Origin: Actinophytocola algeriensis
GTDB taxonomy: Bacteria; Actinomycetota; Actinomycetes; Mycobacteriales; Pseudonocardiaceae
Length of the DNA: 64,000 bases
NCBI RefSeq assembly: GCF_014203735.1
Contig: NZ_JACHJQ010000006.1
Location: forward strand, 691,698-755,697
Direction: 5' to 3'
Below the pieces are notes generated by a model. The model saw only the letters and a program-made list of their open reading frames with translations. It was not told where the DNA came from and did not search any database. Of the stretch, positions 53,309-61,947 are shown in pieces; within the stretch, counting starts at the first letter, position 1; every line of letters begins with the position of its first letter. Made by a program: the position numbers and the translations under genes.

Positions 53309-54915
53309 CCGAACACCTCGCGGTACCCACGATCAGCCCACAGCTCCTCATGCGTCCCCACCGCCCGCACGCCCCCGCCCTCCAGCCACACCACCAGGTC
53401 CGCCCGCGCGGCCGTCGACAACCGGTGCGTCACCACCAGCCGCGTCCGCCCGCCCGCCTCGATCATCGCCCGGCTGATCCGCAGCTCCGTCACCATGTCC
53501 ACACTCGACGTCGCGTCGTCGAGCACCAGCAACCGCGACGCCCCCCACGCCCGCGCCAGCCCCAGCCGCTGCAGCTCGCCACCCGACATCGGTGCCGCCG
53601 ACAGCGGTGTGTCGTACCCGGACGGCAGCCGCGACACGAAATCGTGGGCGTAGGTCGCCCGCGCCGCCTCCTCCGCGTGGTCGCCGATCGCCGCGCGCAC
53701 CGTAGCGCCGACCAGCCGCGGCCGTTCGAACGCCACCCCCACCGCCGACCGCAACTCGCGGTGCGACAACGACGACAGCGGCACCCCGTCCAACAGCACC
53801 GTCCCCGCGGACGGGTCGCGCAACCGCGCCGCCACCGCCGCGAGCACCGACTTCCCCGCACCCGACCGGCCCACCACGGCGACCGACGACCCGCCCGGCA
53901 CCGTGAACGTCACCTCCGTGAGCAGCGAGTCCACCGACACGCCGCAGAACGCCAACCTCCCCCGCCCCCACGGCAGCGTCCCGTCGCCATAGGACACCGG
54001 AGACACCGCGAGGACCTCACCCACCCGCGACGCACCCGCCCGCGCCCGCGCCAGCCTGCCGAACACGCTCGTCAACGAACCCAGCCCCGCGCCGAGCATC
54101 GCGTACTGCCCGGCCGCGAACAGCTCACCCGGCGTCACCCGCCCCGCCGACAACGCCCATCCCCCGGTCCCCAGCACCGCCACCAGCACCAGCGGCCCCA
54201 CCACCGCGCCCTGCGCCGCCGCCCCCGACAGCACCCGCCAGCTCCGCATGCCCTGCTCGTGCAGCTCCGGCAGCGACGCCAGCACCCGGCGCTCCTCGCG
54301 CGGAGCGGTGCCCGCCGCCGCGATCGTCCGCAGACCGGCGAGTGACTCCGACAGCCGTGCCGCGATCCGGCCCTGCACCGTCAGGTACGCCGTCACCACC
54401 GACGCGGTCCGCACCGTGAACAGCCGCAGCACCACCGCCACCATGCCGATGCCGGCGAGGAACGCCACCGCCAGCCAGATGTCCAGGTACGCCAACAGAA
54501 GGAGGCTGCCGACCGGCGGCAGCACCGATGTCCACACCGTCACGAGCGCGGGCCCGGCGTTCGCGGCCTCCGCCGCGTTGCCCGACACCCGGCTCACCAG
54601 ATCACCCGTCGCGAACCCGTGCCGCGGCCCGGCCGACAGCACGTGCCGCACGAGGCGGTCGCGCACCCACGCCGTCGTGCCCGCGACACACGCGGTGCCC
54701 GCGAACGCGTCGACCAGGTCGGCCGCGATCCCGAGCGCGATCAACCCGGCCGCCAGCCAGAACCACACCGGCGACCCGCCGTACACGATCGCGTCGACCG
54801 CGCGGCCCAGCACCAGCGGCAACGCCAGCGCACCGAGCGTGCCGAGCAGCGCGCTGGCTCCGATCAGCGGCAGCCAGCCACCGGCTTTCCTGGCGATCTC
54901 GCCGAAGGCCTCCAC
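53305..54915 (-). CDS. ramA: ABC transporter (fused permease-ATPase), RamA-like
   Basis: 536 residues with a six-helix membrane domain (about 12-295) and an ATPase domain: Walker A GRSGAGKSV, signature MSGGELQRLGLARAWG, Walker B LLVLDDATSSVD (second Asp in place of the catalytic Glu) and H-loop THR. With the RamB-like half it would export the class III lanthipeptide. The missing catalytic Glu suggests an asymmetric heterodimer in which RamB supplies the active site. GTG at 54915 has GGAGAAGGG upstream. It follows ramS after a perfect hairpin. Confidence 0.87.
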   Translation of the reverse strand: MEAFGEIARKAGGWLPLIGASALLGTLGALALPLVLGRAVDAIVYGGSPVWFWLAAGLIALGIAADLVDAFAGTACVAGTTAWVRDRLVRHVLSAGPRHGFATGDLVSRVSGNAAEAANAGPALVTVWTSVLPPVGSLLLLAYLDIWLAVAFLAGIGMVAVVLRLFTVRTASVVTAYLTVQGRIAARLSESLAGLRTIAAAGTAPREERRVLASLPELHEQGMRSWRVLSGAAAQGAVVGPLVLVAVLGTGGWALSAGRVTPGELFAAGQYAMLGAGLGSLTSVFGRLARARAGASRVGEVLAVSPVSYGDGTLPWGRGRLAFCGVSVDSLLTEVTFTVPGGSSVAVVGRSGAGKSVLAAVAARLRDPSAGTVLLDGVPLSSLSHRELRSAVGVAFERPRLVGATVRAAIGDHAEEAARATYAHDFVSRLPSGYDTPLSAAPMSGGELQRLGLARAWGASRLLVLDDATSSVDMVTELRISRAMIEAGGRTRLVVTHRLSTAARADLVVWLEGGGVRAVGTHEELWADRGYREVFG

Positions 54916-54938
54916 GGGTTACCCTTCTCCACAAGGGT

Positions 54939-54975
54939 CGCGGTCCCGGACAAACGCCAGTTGTCCGGGACCGCG
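54939..54975 (-). terminator. Attenuator-like hairpin between ramS and ramA
   Basis: CGCGGTCCCGGACAA (54939-54953) and TTGTCCGGGACCGCG (54961-54975) make a perfect 15-bp stem with a seven-base loop. It stands 70 bases after the ramS stop and 23 bases before the ramA start. Partial termination here would give more precursor than transporter mRNA, as in other lanthipeptide operons. Confidence 0.75.
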
Positions 54976-55022
54976 TCCCGCTCCTACGCCCCGATGGACG
55001 TCAGAGCGATGCTCGTCACTCA

Positions 55023-55039
55023 GTAGCGATGCTCGCTAC
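55023..55039 (-). promoter_or_regulatory. Small hairpin just after ramS
   Basis: GTAGCGA-tgc-TCGCTAC, a perfect 7-bp stem with a three-base loop, starts seven bases beyond the ramS stop. The sequence GCGATGCTCG around it is repeated about 24 bp away. It may stabilise the ramS mRNA end. Confidence 0.45.
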
Positions 55040-55045
55040 GAATGC

Positions 55046-55192
55046 TCAGTGGCAGATCAGCACGCTCAGGCCGGAGCCGCCGCCGCACAGGGTGACGGAC
55101 AGGTTCGACGGGCACGACTGGCTGCTGCCACTGCCACCGTGGCCGCCCGTCTGCGGTGCGTTTTCCATGCCCTGGAGGTCGAGAAGTGCCAT
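55046..55192 (-). CDS. ramS: SapB-like class III lanthipeptide precursor (48 aa)
   Basis: A short gene with AAGGAG eight bases before ATG 55192. The leader begins MALLDLQGMEN, containing the LLDLQ box that class III synthetases recognise, then a Gly/Gln-rich linker. The core ends in two SxxSxxxC units, SNLSVTLC (29-36) and SGLSVLIC (40-47), joined by GGG. This is the same layout as SapB, whose two labionin or lanthionine rings form from such units, giving an amphiphilic surfactant that lets aerial hyphae rise. A third Cys (27) in SSQSCP before the first unit is not found in SapB. It lies between ramC and ramA on the same strand. Confidence 0.93.
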   Translation of the reverse strand: MALLDLQGMENAPQTGGHGGSGSSQSCPSNLSVTLCGGGSGLSVLICH

Positions 55193-55217
55193 TGTTGGCT
55201 CCTTTTTCGGGGGTTTT

Positions 55218-57815
55218 CTACTGACCCACGCCAGCAGGCGTGGGGGTCTGTGGTGTGGCCGGCCGGGACAAGGTCAACAGCGGCGCCTGTACCGGCCGGC
55301 CGTGCATCGCGGCGCCGAGCGCGAGGAGCACCCCGGCGGTGCCCGTCGCGAAGTCCATGGACAGCCGCAGCAACCCGGTGCCGGGGAACGCCATGCCCTC
55401 GCCGAACGGCAGCGCGTGCCACGCGAGGTTGCGGACCTGCCGGGCCACGTCCGGATCCGTGGCCGGGTCGTCGGCGCGGCCTGCCAGGTACAGCAGCACA
55501 CCGGCGCGACCGGTGAGCAGGCCCGGGAGGATGTACATGGGTGAGCGGGCGGTGCGTGCCACGGCCGCGGCGGCGTCGGCGAACTGCTCGTCGTGGCGTC
55601 TGCGCAGGTACTCGTCGAGCACCACGCCGATGCCGATGCTGCCGCCGTCGAGGTAGGGCATGGACCGCCAGCCCTCGTTGACCTCGAGCGTGCCGTTGTC
55701 CCGCCGCACGCACCGCCGCAGGTCGAACCGCAACGCGTCCGCGGCGCGGTCCAGGTAGACGGTGTCGCCGGTGTCGTCGTACATGCGGATCAGGAACAGC
55801 GCCGCACCCGACCGCCCTCGGAACAAGCCGGCCCACGGCTGACCCGACCCGCTGATCGGGGTGTCGTCGGTGGCGTCCTCCGGGCCCTGCGCGTCGGCGA
55901 CGAGTTCGGCCGCGCGGTGTGCCGCCACCCGCAACGCGGGCTCGGCCGTCGAATCGGCCAGGTGCAGGAGGTTGAGACCGAACCCGGGCACACCACCGAA
56001 CAGGTCGTGCCCCATGCTCTCCCAGTTCTCGCGCAGGCAGATGTCGACGACGTCGAGCGCCTCCTGCCGATGACCGAGGTGCGCCAGCGTGAACGCGGCG
56101 CCGTGCAGCCCGTCGTAGAGGCCGAGCCTGCTGCCGCCCACCGGGTTGGTCGCCCGCCGCAGCAGCCACTGCTCGTACTCCTCCACGCGGCCGCCGCCGG
56201 TGACCTCCAGCGCGTACAGCACACCCGCGGCGCCGTACGCGAGCCCGAGCCCGCCGACCGCGAACTGCTGCGGGTCCCCGGGGAACAACCGGTCGTCGCG
56301 GTCCGGGGTGGCGCTCGCGCGGATCGACCGGACCAGGTCGTCGCGTAACGCCGGCCACGCGGCGGGATCCGGTTCGATGCGCGGACTGGGCACGCGCGGA
56401 GTACCCAGCGGCACCACCATGTCGACCGCAGGCCGCAGCCAGTCCATGGGCACCGGGAAGTGTTCGGTGATGATCTCCGCGAAGTGCCGTGCCTTCAGCC
56501 GGTGCAGGCCGAGCAGGTTGGTCATCGGCAGGAACAGCGCGAACCTCAGGCACGCGAGCGCATAGCGGTCGATGTCGAATCCGTGCACGTCACGGGGCGG
56601 CGCGAAGCCCGGGTTGTTGAGGCCGGGGCGGGTCGCGTCCTCGACCGGCGAGGTGACCTCGTAGTCCAGCAGCGCGATCGTGTCGTCCTCGCGCACCACG
56701 ATGTTGAACAGGTGCAGGTCGCCGTACACGATGCCGCGCTCGTGGATCTTCTCGATGGTCTCGCTCGCCTGGCGGTGGATGTCCACCGCCCACCGCGTGA
56801 AGTCCGCGTAGTCCGCAGGCGTGGACATCGGGTCGATCAGCGGGTAGCGCAGCACGATCGCCTTGCCGAGCACCTCGCCCTCGACGTGCTCCATCACCAG
56901 GAACTGGTGCTCGCCGAGTGTGAACCGGTCGTGCACGGCAGGCACGCCCGGGATGCCTGCGAGCGCGGTGAGCGTCTCGTGTTCGCGGATGAGGCGCCGC
57001 ACCGCGTCGTGCCCGTAGGAGTCGAGACCGGCGTGCGGGCGGGCCTCCTTGAGCACGATCTCGTTGCCGGTGCGGGTGTCGTGGCCCGCGTAGATGCCGC
57101 CGCCGTTGGAGAAGTGCAGCACCCGCTCGATCGTGTACGGCAGGTCGCCGATCGTGACCGCGTTGCGGGCGGCCAGGTGCGGCTCGAGGAACACGGGCAG
57201 CGTCACCCACGGCGGCACGTAGAAGACGGGGTCGCGGCGGTCGGCGACGAGGTTGCCGTCGGGATCCGCGATCGCGTCCACCACGACACCGGTACTGTCC
57301 ACTGTGTACCGATTGGCGAACGCGCCGTACCGCACGTACAGCGGGCCCGTGCCCCAGCGCAGGTCGGAGAGGATGTACGGGCTGGGTTCGCCGTCGAGCC
57401 GCGCGCCGAGTTCGGTGAGGATGCGCTCGCACGCGGCGTCGTCCTCGGGGTAGATCGTGACGAGCTTGCCGGCGTAACCGCGCGGCGCGTACTTCGACAC
57501 CCTGGCGAGCAGTGCGGACGACGATCTCAGGAACTTGAACGAGATGCCGCGCTCGACGCAGTAGTCCCACACCGTGTCGAGCACCCGGGGTGCGTTGTCC
57601 TGGGTCGCCGAGGCGTGGATCTTCCAGCCCTGCAAGGGATGGTTCTGCCGAACAGGTGGGTTGATGACAAACCAGTCGTCCTGTTCGCGCAACGTCCACC
57701 CAGCCGGCAGCGAGCGCGAGGCGGTGGCGAACGACTCTCCTGCCGTCGCCTCCGAGTACATGGCGTCGTAGAACGACGGATCCGCCATGCAGAACGGCTG
57801 GTAGTCCTGGTCCAT
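55218..57815 (-). CDS. ramC: Class III lanthipeptide synthetase LanKC, RamC-like
   Basis: 865 residues. An N-terminal phosphoSer/Thr lyase domain runs to about residue 215. The kinase domain (about 225-500) has GGGIYAGHDTRTGNEIVLKEA (Lys 256), IVYGDLHLFNIVV and LLDYEV in place of the usual HxD and DFG. A cyclase-like domain (about 530-845) shows GLGLAYGAAGVLYAL and GLYDGLHGAAFTLAHLG repeats but lacks zinc-binding Cys-His, as is normal for class III. It would phosphorylate, eliminate and cyclise Ser residues of RamS, whose gene starts 26 bases downstream. It is slightly shorter than Streptomyces RamC (about 930). Confidence 0.93.
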   Translation of the reverse strand: MDQDYQPFCMADPSFYDAMYSEATAGESFATASRSLPAGWTLREQDDWFVINPPVRQNHPLQGWKIHASATQDNAPRVLDTVWDYCVERGISFKFLRSSSALLARVSKYAPRGYAGKLVTIYPEDDAACERILTELGARLDGEPSPYILSDLRWGTGPLYVRYGAFANRYTVDSTGVVVDAIADPDGNLVADRRDPVFYVPPWVTLPVFLEPHLAARNAVTIGDLPYTIERVLHFSNGGGIYAGHDTRTGNEIVLKEARPHAGLDSYGHDAVRRLIREHETLTALAGIPGVPAVHDRFTLGEHQFLVMEHVEGEVLGKAIVLRYPLIDPMSTPADYADFTRWAVDIHRQASETIEKIHERGIVYGDLHLFNIVVREDDTIALLDYEVTSPVEDATRPGLNNPGFAPPRDVHGFDIDRYALACLRFALFLPMTNLLGLHRLKARHFAEIITEHFPVPMDWLRPAVDMVVPLGTPRVPSPRIEPDPAAWPALRDDLVRSIRASATPDRDDRLFPGDPQQFAVGGLGLAYGAAGVLYALEVTGGGRVEEYEQWLLRRATNPVGGSRLGLYDGLHGAAFTLAHLGHRQEALDVVDICLRENWESMGHDLFGGVPGFGLNLLHLADSTAEPALRVAAHRAAELVADAQGPEDATDDTPISGSGQPWAGLFRGRSGAALFLIRMYDDTGDTVYLDRAADALRFDLRRCVRRDNGTLEVNEGWRSMPYLDGGSIGIGVVLDEYLRRRHDEQFADAAAAVARTARSPMYILPGLLTGRAGVLLYLAGRADDPATDPDVARQVRNLAWHALPFGEGMAFPGTGLLRLSMDFATGTAGVLLALGAAMHGRPVQAPLLTLSRPATPQTPTPAGVGQ

Positions 57816-57892
57816 CCTCGGTCGCTCCGCTCGTCGGTGGGGAAGCCGAGAGCAATCGTGCCGCTACGGAAGGCCCTGGAATTAGTGCAAAC

Positions 57893-57939
57893 TGTCACTG
57901 CCCGACCACGCGTATGTCACATCACTCTGCGTGTGCCAC
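57893..57939 (-). promoter_or_regulatory. ramC promoter region with three spaced repeats (candidate RamR sites)
   Basis: TGTCAC occurs at 57893 and 57915 and TGCCAC at 57934, at spacings of 22 and 19 bp, about 80-120 bases upstream of ramC. In Streptomyces RamR binds direct repeats in the ramC promoter. The correspondence is inferred from position and spacing, not from a known consensus. Confidence 0.35.
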
Positions 57940-57995
57940 GTCAACGCGCCTGTGCGGATTCCCGTGCAGCCCAACAAATTTGGATGGTTTCTTTC

Positions 57996-58889
57996 TCACT
58001 GGGCAGCGGCGGCCCGCAACGCGTTCAGCAGACCGGCGAGCGCGGGCTGCGCGAGCGCCGTCTCGCGCACCGCCGCGTAGATCGCGCGGAAGGGCTCCGG
58101 CTTGCGTACTCGGCGCACCACGACCGCCGGGTGGCGCTGCCCGAGACCCATCCTCGGGATGAGCGTCACGCCCAGCCCGGCGGCGACGAACCCCTGCGCC
58201 GTCGCGTAGTCGTCGCTCTCCACGACGAAGTTCGGGCTGAAGCCCGCCGACGCACAGGCGCTCAGCATGATCTCCATACACGGCCCCGCGCTCAGCTCGT
58301 TGTTGACCCACGGCTCGTCCGCCAGGTCCGCGAGGTCCAGCGTCCGCTTCGCCGCCAGGCGGTGCCCCCTCGGCAGCACCACGTGGTACGGGTCGTCGAG
58401 CAGGTGCACCAGGCGGATGCCGTCCCGCGCCTCGCCCCGTGGCGTCACCACGATCCCGAGGTCCGCGCGCCCCTGCTCCACCTCGTGCATGGGGTCCTGC
58501 GGGTCGATCAGCTTCAGGTCCACCTGCACGCCGGGGTGGTCCGCGCGCAGCTTCGCGAGCGCGGGCGGCACGAGCGCGGCACCCGCGGTCGCGAAGTAGC
58601 GGATCGCGAGCCGCCCGGTGCGCCCGGCACGCAGGTCGGCCAGCGCGGTCTCCGCCTCCGCGACATGCGTGGCGATGATCGCCGCGTGCTCGGTCAGCAG
58701 CCGCCCCGCCGCCGTGGGGCGCACGCCGCGGCCGATGCGTTCCAGCAGCGGCACGCCTGCCTGCCGTTCGAGAGCCGCCACCTGCTGGCTCACCGCCGAG
58801 GGCGTGTAGCCGAGGTTGGTGGCGGCCGCCGTCACCGAGCCGCTCGTGACGACCGCGCGCAGTACCTGCATTCTTCGCACGTCCAGCAT
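57996..58889 (-). CDS. LysR-family transcriptional regulator
   Basis: 297 residues. The winged helix-turn-helix is at the N-terminus (LRAVVTSGSVTAAATNLGYTPSAVSQQVAALERQAG, two adjoining parts, residues 12-47), followed by the two-lobed effector domain (LAIRYFATAGAALVPPAL to the end). It is divergent from an EamA-type exporter gene 70 bases away, the common regulator-target layout, so it probably controls that gene. ATG at 58889 has AAGGTGA upstream. It ends upstream of the ramC promoter on the same strand. Confidence 0.9.
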   Translation of the reverse strand: MLDVRRMQVLRAVVTSGSVTAAATNLGYTPSAVSQQVAALERQAGVPLLERIGRGVRPTAAGRLLTEHAAIIATHVAEAETALADLRAGRTGRLAIRYFATAGAALVPPALAKLRADHPGVQVDLKLIDPQDPMHEVEQGRADLGIVVTPRGEARDGIRLVHLLDDPYHVVLPRGHRLAAKRTLDLADLADEPWVNNELSAGPCMEIMLSACASAGFSPNFVVESDDYATAQGFVAAGLGVTLIPRMGLGQRHPAVVVRRVRKPEPFRAIYAAVRETALAQPALAGLLNALRAAAAQ

Positions 58890-58960
58890 GTAGCTCACCT
58901 TAACGGTTGGTGCAGATCATTTCACTTGTCCTGTCGAGTTGCCTGGGCGACGGTGGACAC

Positions 58961-59833
58961 GTGGTGCGAATGGGTGTGCTGGCCCTGTTGTGGGGCTCGG
59001 GTTTCCTGTGGATCAAGCTGGCCCTGACCGGGTTGAGCCCCGCGCAGGTGACGGTACTGCGGTGCGTGCTCGGTGCGCTGGTGCTGCTGGTCCTGGCGTG
59101 GTGGGCGCGGCACCGGCTGCCCGGCCTGTCCGACCGTCCGACCTGGCGGCGGCTCGTGATCGCCGCGTTCTTCTGCAACACGCTGCCGTTCGCGCTGTTC
59201 AGCATCGGCGAGCAGACCGTGGACTCCGGGGTCGCGGGCGTGCTCAACGCGACCACGCCGCTGTGGTCCACGGTGATCGGCCTCGCGCTCGGCGAACGCT
59301 TCACCGGGGTGCGGCTCGCCGGGCTCGGCCTGGGGTTCTGCGGCGTGGTGGTGATCTTCGCGCCGTGGCAGCAGCACGGCCTCGCGAGCTGGGGCGCACT
59401 GGCGTTGCTCGCGGCGGCGGCCAGCTACGCGGTGGCGTTCGCCTACATGGGGCGGCACCTGGTCAACCGGGGTGACCCGCTCGGCATGTCGGCGGCGCAG
59501 CTGCTGGTCGCGACCGGGCTCGCGGCGGTCGGGCTGCCCGCGGGCGGCCTCGACTGGTCGAGGGTGACGACCGGCTCGCTGCTGGCTGTCGGCGTGCTCG
59601 GGATCGTCGCCACCGGGCTGACGTTCCACCTCAACAACCGCCTGATCGCAACGGAAGGCGCCACCGCGGCGGCGACCGTCGGCTACCTGCTGCCGGTGGT
59701 GTCGGTGGTCCTGGGCGCGGTGGTGCTCGGCGAGGAGGTCGGCGTCCGGGTGATCGCCGGGATGGGAGTGGTGCTGGCGGGCGTCGCCCTCACGCGTCAA
59801 CCCGCCGCGGTGGCGCGAAAAGTGCGCCGGTAG
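58961..59833 (+). CDS. EamA/DMT-family transporter
   Basis: About 290 residues with ten membrane helices in two EamA repeats. The first opens with MGVLALLWGSGFLWIKLAL and includes FALFSIGEQTVDSGVAGVLNATTPLW. The second ends with YLLPVVSVVLGAVVLGEEVGVRVIAGMGVVLAGV (adjoining parts). It would move amino acids or other metabolites across the membrane. The start is one of GTG 58961, GTG 58964 or ATG 58970; a further upstream GTG would leave a poor first helix. The 3' end overlaps the convergent GlxA-type gene by 37 bases. Confidence 0.88.
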   Translation: MVRMGVLALLWGSGFLWIKLALTGLSPAQVTVLRCVLGALVLLVLAWWARHRLPGLSDRPTWRRLVIAAFFCNTLPFALFSIGEQTVDSGVAGVLNATTPLWSTVIGLALGERFTGVRLAGLGLGFCGVVVIFAPWQQHGLASWGALALLAAAASYAVAFAYMGRHLVNRGDPLGMSAAQLLVATGLAAVGLPAGGLDWSRVTTGSLLAVGVLGIVATGLTFHLNNRLIATEGATAAATVGYLLPVVSVVLGAVVLGEEVGVRVIAGMGVVLAGVALTRQPAAVARKVRR

Positions 59834-60744
59834 GTCGCGGGGGTCGTGGCGTAGGCGCGCTGGAAGTGTTGCCGCAGGCCGCTTCCCGTGCCCAGACCGC
59901 TCCGCTGGGCCACCACCTCGACGGGCAGGTTCGTGGTCTCCAGCAACTCCCGCGCACGGGCGAGACGTTGCTGGTTCAGCCACGCGAGCGGCGTCACCCC
60001 CACCCGGTCGGCGAAGTGGCGGCCGAAGGTGCGCAGGCTCATGCCCGCCCGGTCGGCCAGCTCCGCCATGGTCAGCGGCCGGTCGAGGTGGCGGACCGCC
60101 CACTCGAGCACCGGCGCGAACCCGTCCGCATGGGCGGGCAGCGGCGCCGGGATGTACTGCGACTGCCCACCTTCGCGGTGCGGCGCGAGCACCATCCGCC
60201 TGCCGACCTCCGCGGCGACGGCCGCACCGAAGTCCTGCCGCACGATGTGCAGGCACAGGTCCAGCGCCGCGGCGGTCCCCGCGCTGGTGAGGATGTCGCC
60301 GTCGTCCACGTACAGCGGGTGCTCGTCCACCGTCACCTTCGGGTAGCGGCGGCGCAGTTCGTCGGCGTACATCCAGTGCGTGGTCACGGTCCGGCCGTCG
60401 AGCAGGCCCGCGGCGGCGAGCACGAACGCGCCCGTGCACAGCGACGCGATCCTGGCGCCCCGCGCGTGGGCCTTCCGCAACGCGGACAACAGCTCCGGCG
60501 GCGCCTCGCAGTCCGGCATCACACAGGCGGGCACGACCACCAGGTCGGCCGTGCGCAACGCGGACAGCCCCGTGCGCGTCGACAGCGTGAGCCCCGCCGA
60601 CGCCGGATGGGCGCCCGCACCGCACACGACCAGCTCGTACCAGTCCGGGGCGAGGTCGTGCCGGTCGACGGCACCGAACACGCCGACTGGCACGGCCAGC
60701 TCGAACAGGGCGACCGTACCGGGGATGGGCACAACGACACGCAT
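59797..60744 (-). CDS. GlxA-type AraC-family regulator with DJ-1/PfpI-like domain
   Basis: 315 residues. An N-terminal DJ-1/PfpI-like (class I amidotransferase fold) domain (about 1-170) carries the Cys of the nucleophile elbow in RIASLCTGAFVLAAAGLL. A C-terminal AraC pair of helix-turn-helix motifs follows (about 215-310; LTMAELADRAGMSLRTFGRHF and VAQRSGLGTGSGLRQHFQRA). It is divergent from the MFS gene with 70 bases between, so it likely regulates it. Confidence 0.9.
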   Translation of the reverse strand: MRVVVPIPGTVALFELAVPVGVFGAVDRHDLAPDWYELVVCGAGAHPASAGLTLSTRTGLSALRTADLVVVPACVMPDCEAPPELLSALRKAHARGARIASLCTGAFVLAAAGLLDGRTVTTHWMYADELRRRYPKVTVDEHPLYVDDGDILTSAGTAAALDLCLHIVRQDFGAAVAAEVGRRMVLAPHREGGQSQYIPAPLPAHADGFAPVLEWAVRHLDRPLTMAELADRAGMSLRTFGRHFADRVGVTPLAWLNQQRLARARELLETTNLPVEVVAQRSGLGTGSGLRQHFQRAYATTPATYRRTFRATAAG

Positions 60745-60814
60745 GGCGTAAATCTATCGCACCGTGACGTTCGCGCCACTGTTGTGCGGTGATCCGCTGA
60801 CGGACGCTGTAGCC

Positions 60815-61947
60815 ATGACGATCACCCAGACGCGCACCGTGTGGCACCTGTCGGCCGCCGGGCTCGCCGCCATCGGCGTCAGTTTCGGTTTCGCCCGTTA
60901 CGGTTTCGGGCTCTTCCTCCCGGAGCTGCGCGCCACGTTCGACCTCGACGTCGCGACCGTCGGCCTGATCGGCAGCGGCACCTACGCCGGCTACCTCGCG
61001 GCCCTCACGCTCGTCGGCCTGCTGTCGGCGCGGCTGGGCCCACGACCGCTGATCATCGCCGCCGGCGCGTGCGCGACGGCCGGCCTGGCCCTGGTGTCGG
61101 TCGCGGACAGCACGCCCGTGCTGGTCGTCGGACTGCTGCTCGCCGGGACCAGTTCGGGATGGGCGTGGGCGCCGTACTCGGACGTGGTGCGCGCGATGGT
61201 CGACCCGGACCGCAGGGAACGCGTGCTCGCGATCGTGCCCAACGGCACCGCGTTCGGCACGATGATCGCCGGAGTGCTGGCGCTCGCGGTCCCGTGGCGG
61301 CCGGCGTGGGTGCTGTTCGCGGCGGGCGCGCTCGCGGTGACACTGTACAACGCGTGGCTGCTGCGTGCCCTGCCCCGCCCGGAACGCGTTGCCGCACAAC
61401 GGATCCGGCCGAGGTGGCGGCGGTGCCGCTGTTCGTCTCCGCGTTCTCCTACGGCATCGTCGGGTCGGTGTACTGGACGTTCGCGGTGGACATGATCGCC
61501 GGCGACACGGTGGGAGACGCGGTGGGACCGCTGTTCTGGACGCTCATCGGCATCGCGGGCCTCGGCGGCCTGCTGACCGACCGCGCGCTCACGCTGCTGG
61601 GGCTGCGCCGCACCCACACGCTGCTGTTCGGCGCGCTGGCGGCCGCGGTGGCGGTCCTCGCGCTCGCCCCCGGCGCGCTGCCCGCCATCGGGGTGTCCGC
61701 GCTGCTGTACGGGCCCGCGTTCATGGCCGTCGCCGCCGTGCTGACCGTGTGGAGCTACCGGGTGTTCCCCGAACGGCCCGCGGCGGGGTTCAGCGCGGTC
61801 GTGTTCTGCCTCGGCCTCGGCACGATCGCCGGACCGGCCACGCTCGGCGCGTTCGCCGCCGGGCACGGCCTGCCCGCCGCGTTCCTCCTCACGGCCGGGC
61901 TCACCGCCGCGACGATCGCCGCGCGGCCCGCTACGGTTCGCCCATGA
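60815..61947 (+). pseudogene. YbfB/YjiJ-family MFS transporter with a -1 frameshift
   Basis: The N-terminal half (about 190 residues, with GVSFGFARYGFGLFLPELRATF and the motif A-like VGLLSARLGPRPL) runs in one frame to about 61399. The C-terminal half (from DPAEVAAVPLFVSAFSYG at 61402 to the stop at 61947) runs in another. One missing base between about 61385 and 61402, in the central cytoplasmic loop, explains it. No slippery heptamer is seen, so programmed frameshifting is unlikely. A sequencing error or a recent mutation is the choice. The intact protein would have about 377 residues and 12 helices. The stop overlaps the next start as ATGA. Confidence 0.75.

Noticed and set aside
53203-54345. 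Arg/Pro/His-rich plus-strand frame opposite ramA
   Set aside because: Its composition is that of a GC-skew shadow, and ramA on the minus strand carries full ABC motifs.
61365-61943. Upstream extension of the Rossmann-fold gene to 61365
   Set aside because: The extension is an out-of-frame reading of the MFS gene. The ATG at 61944 starts directly at the glycine-rich beta strand.
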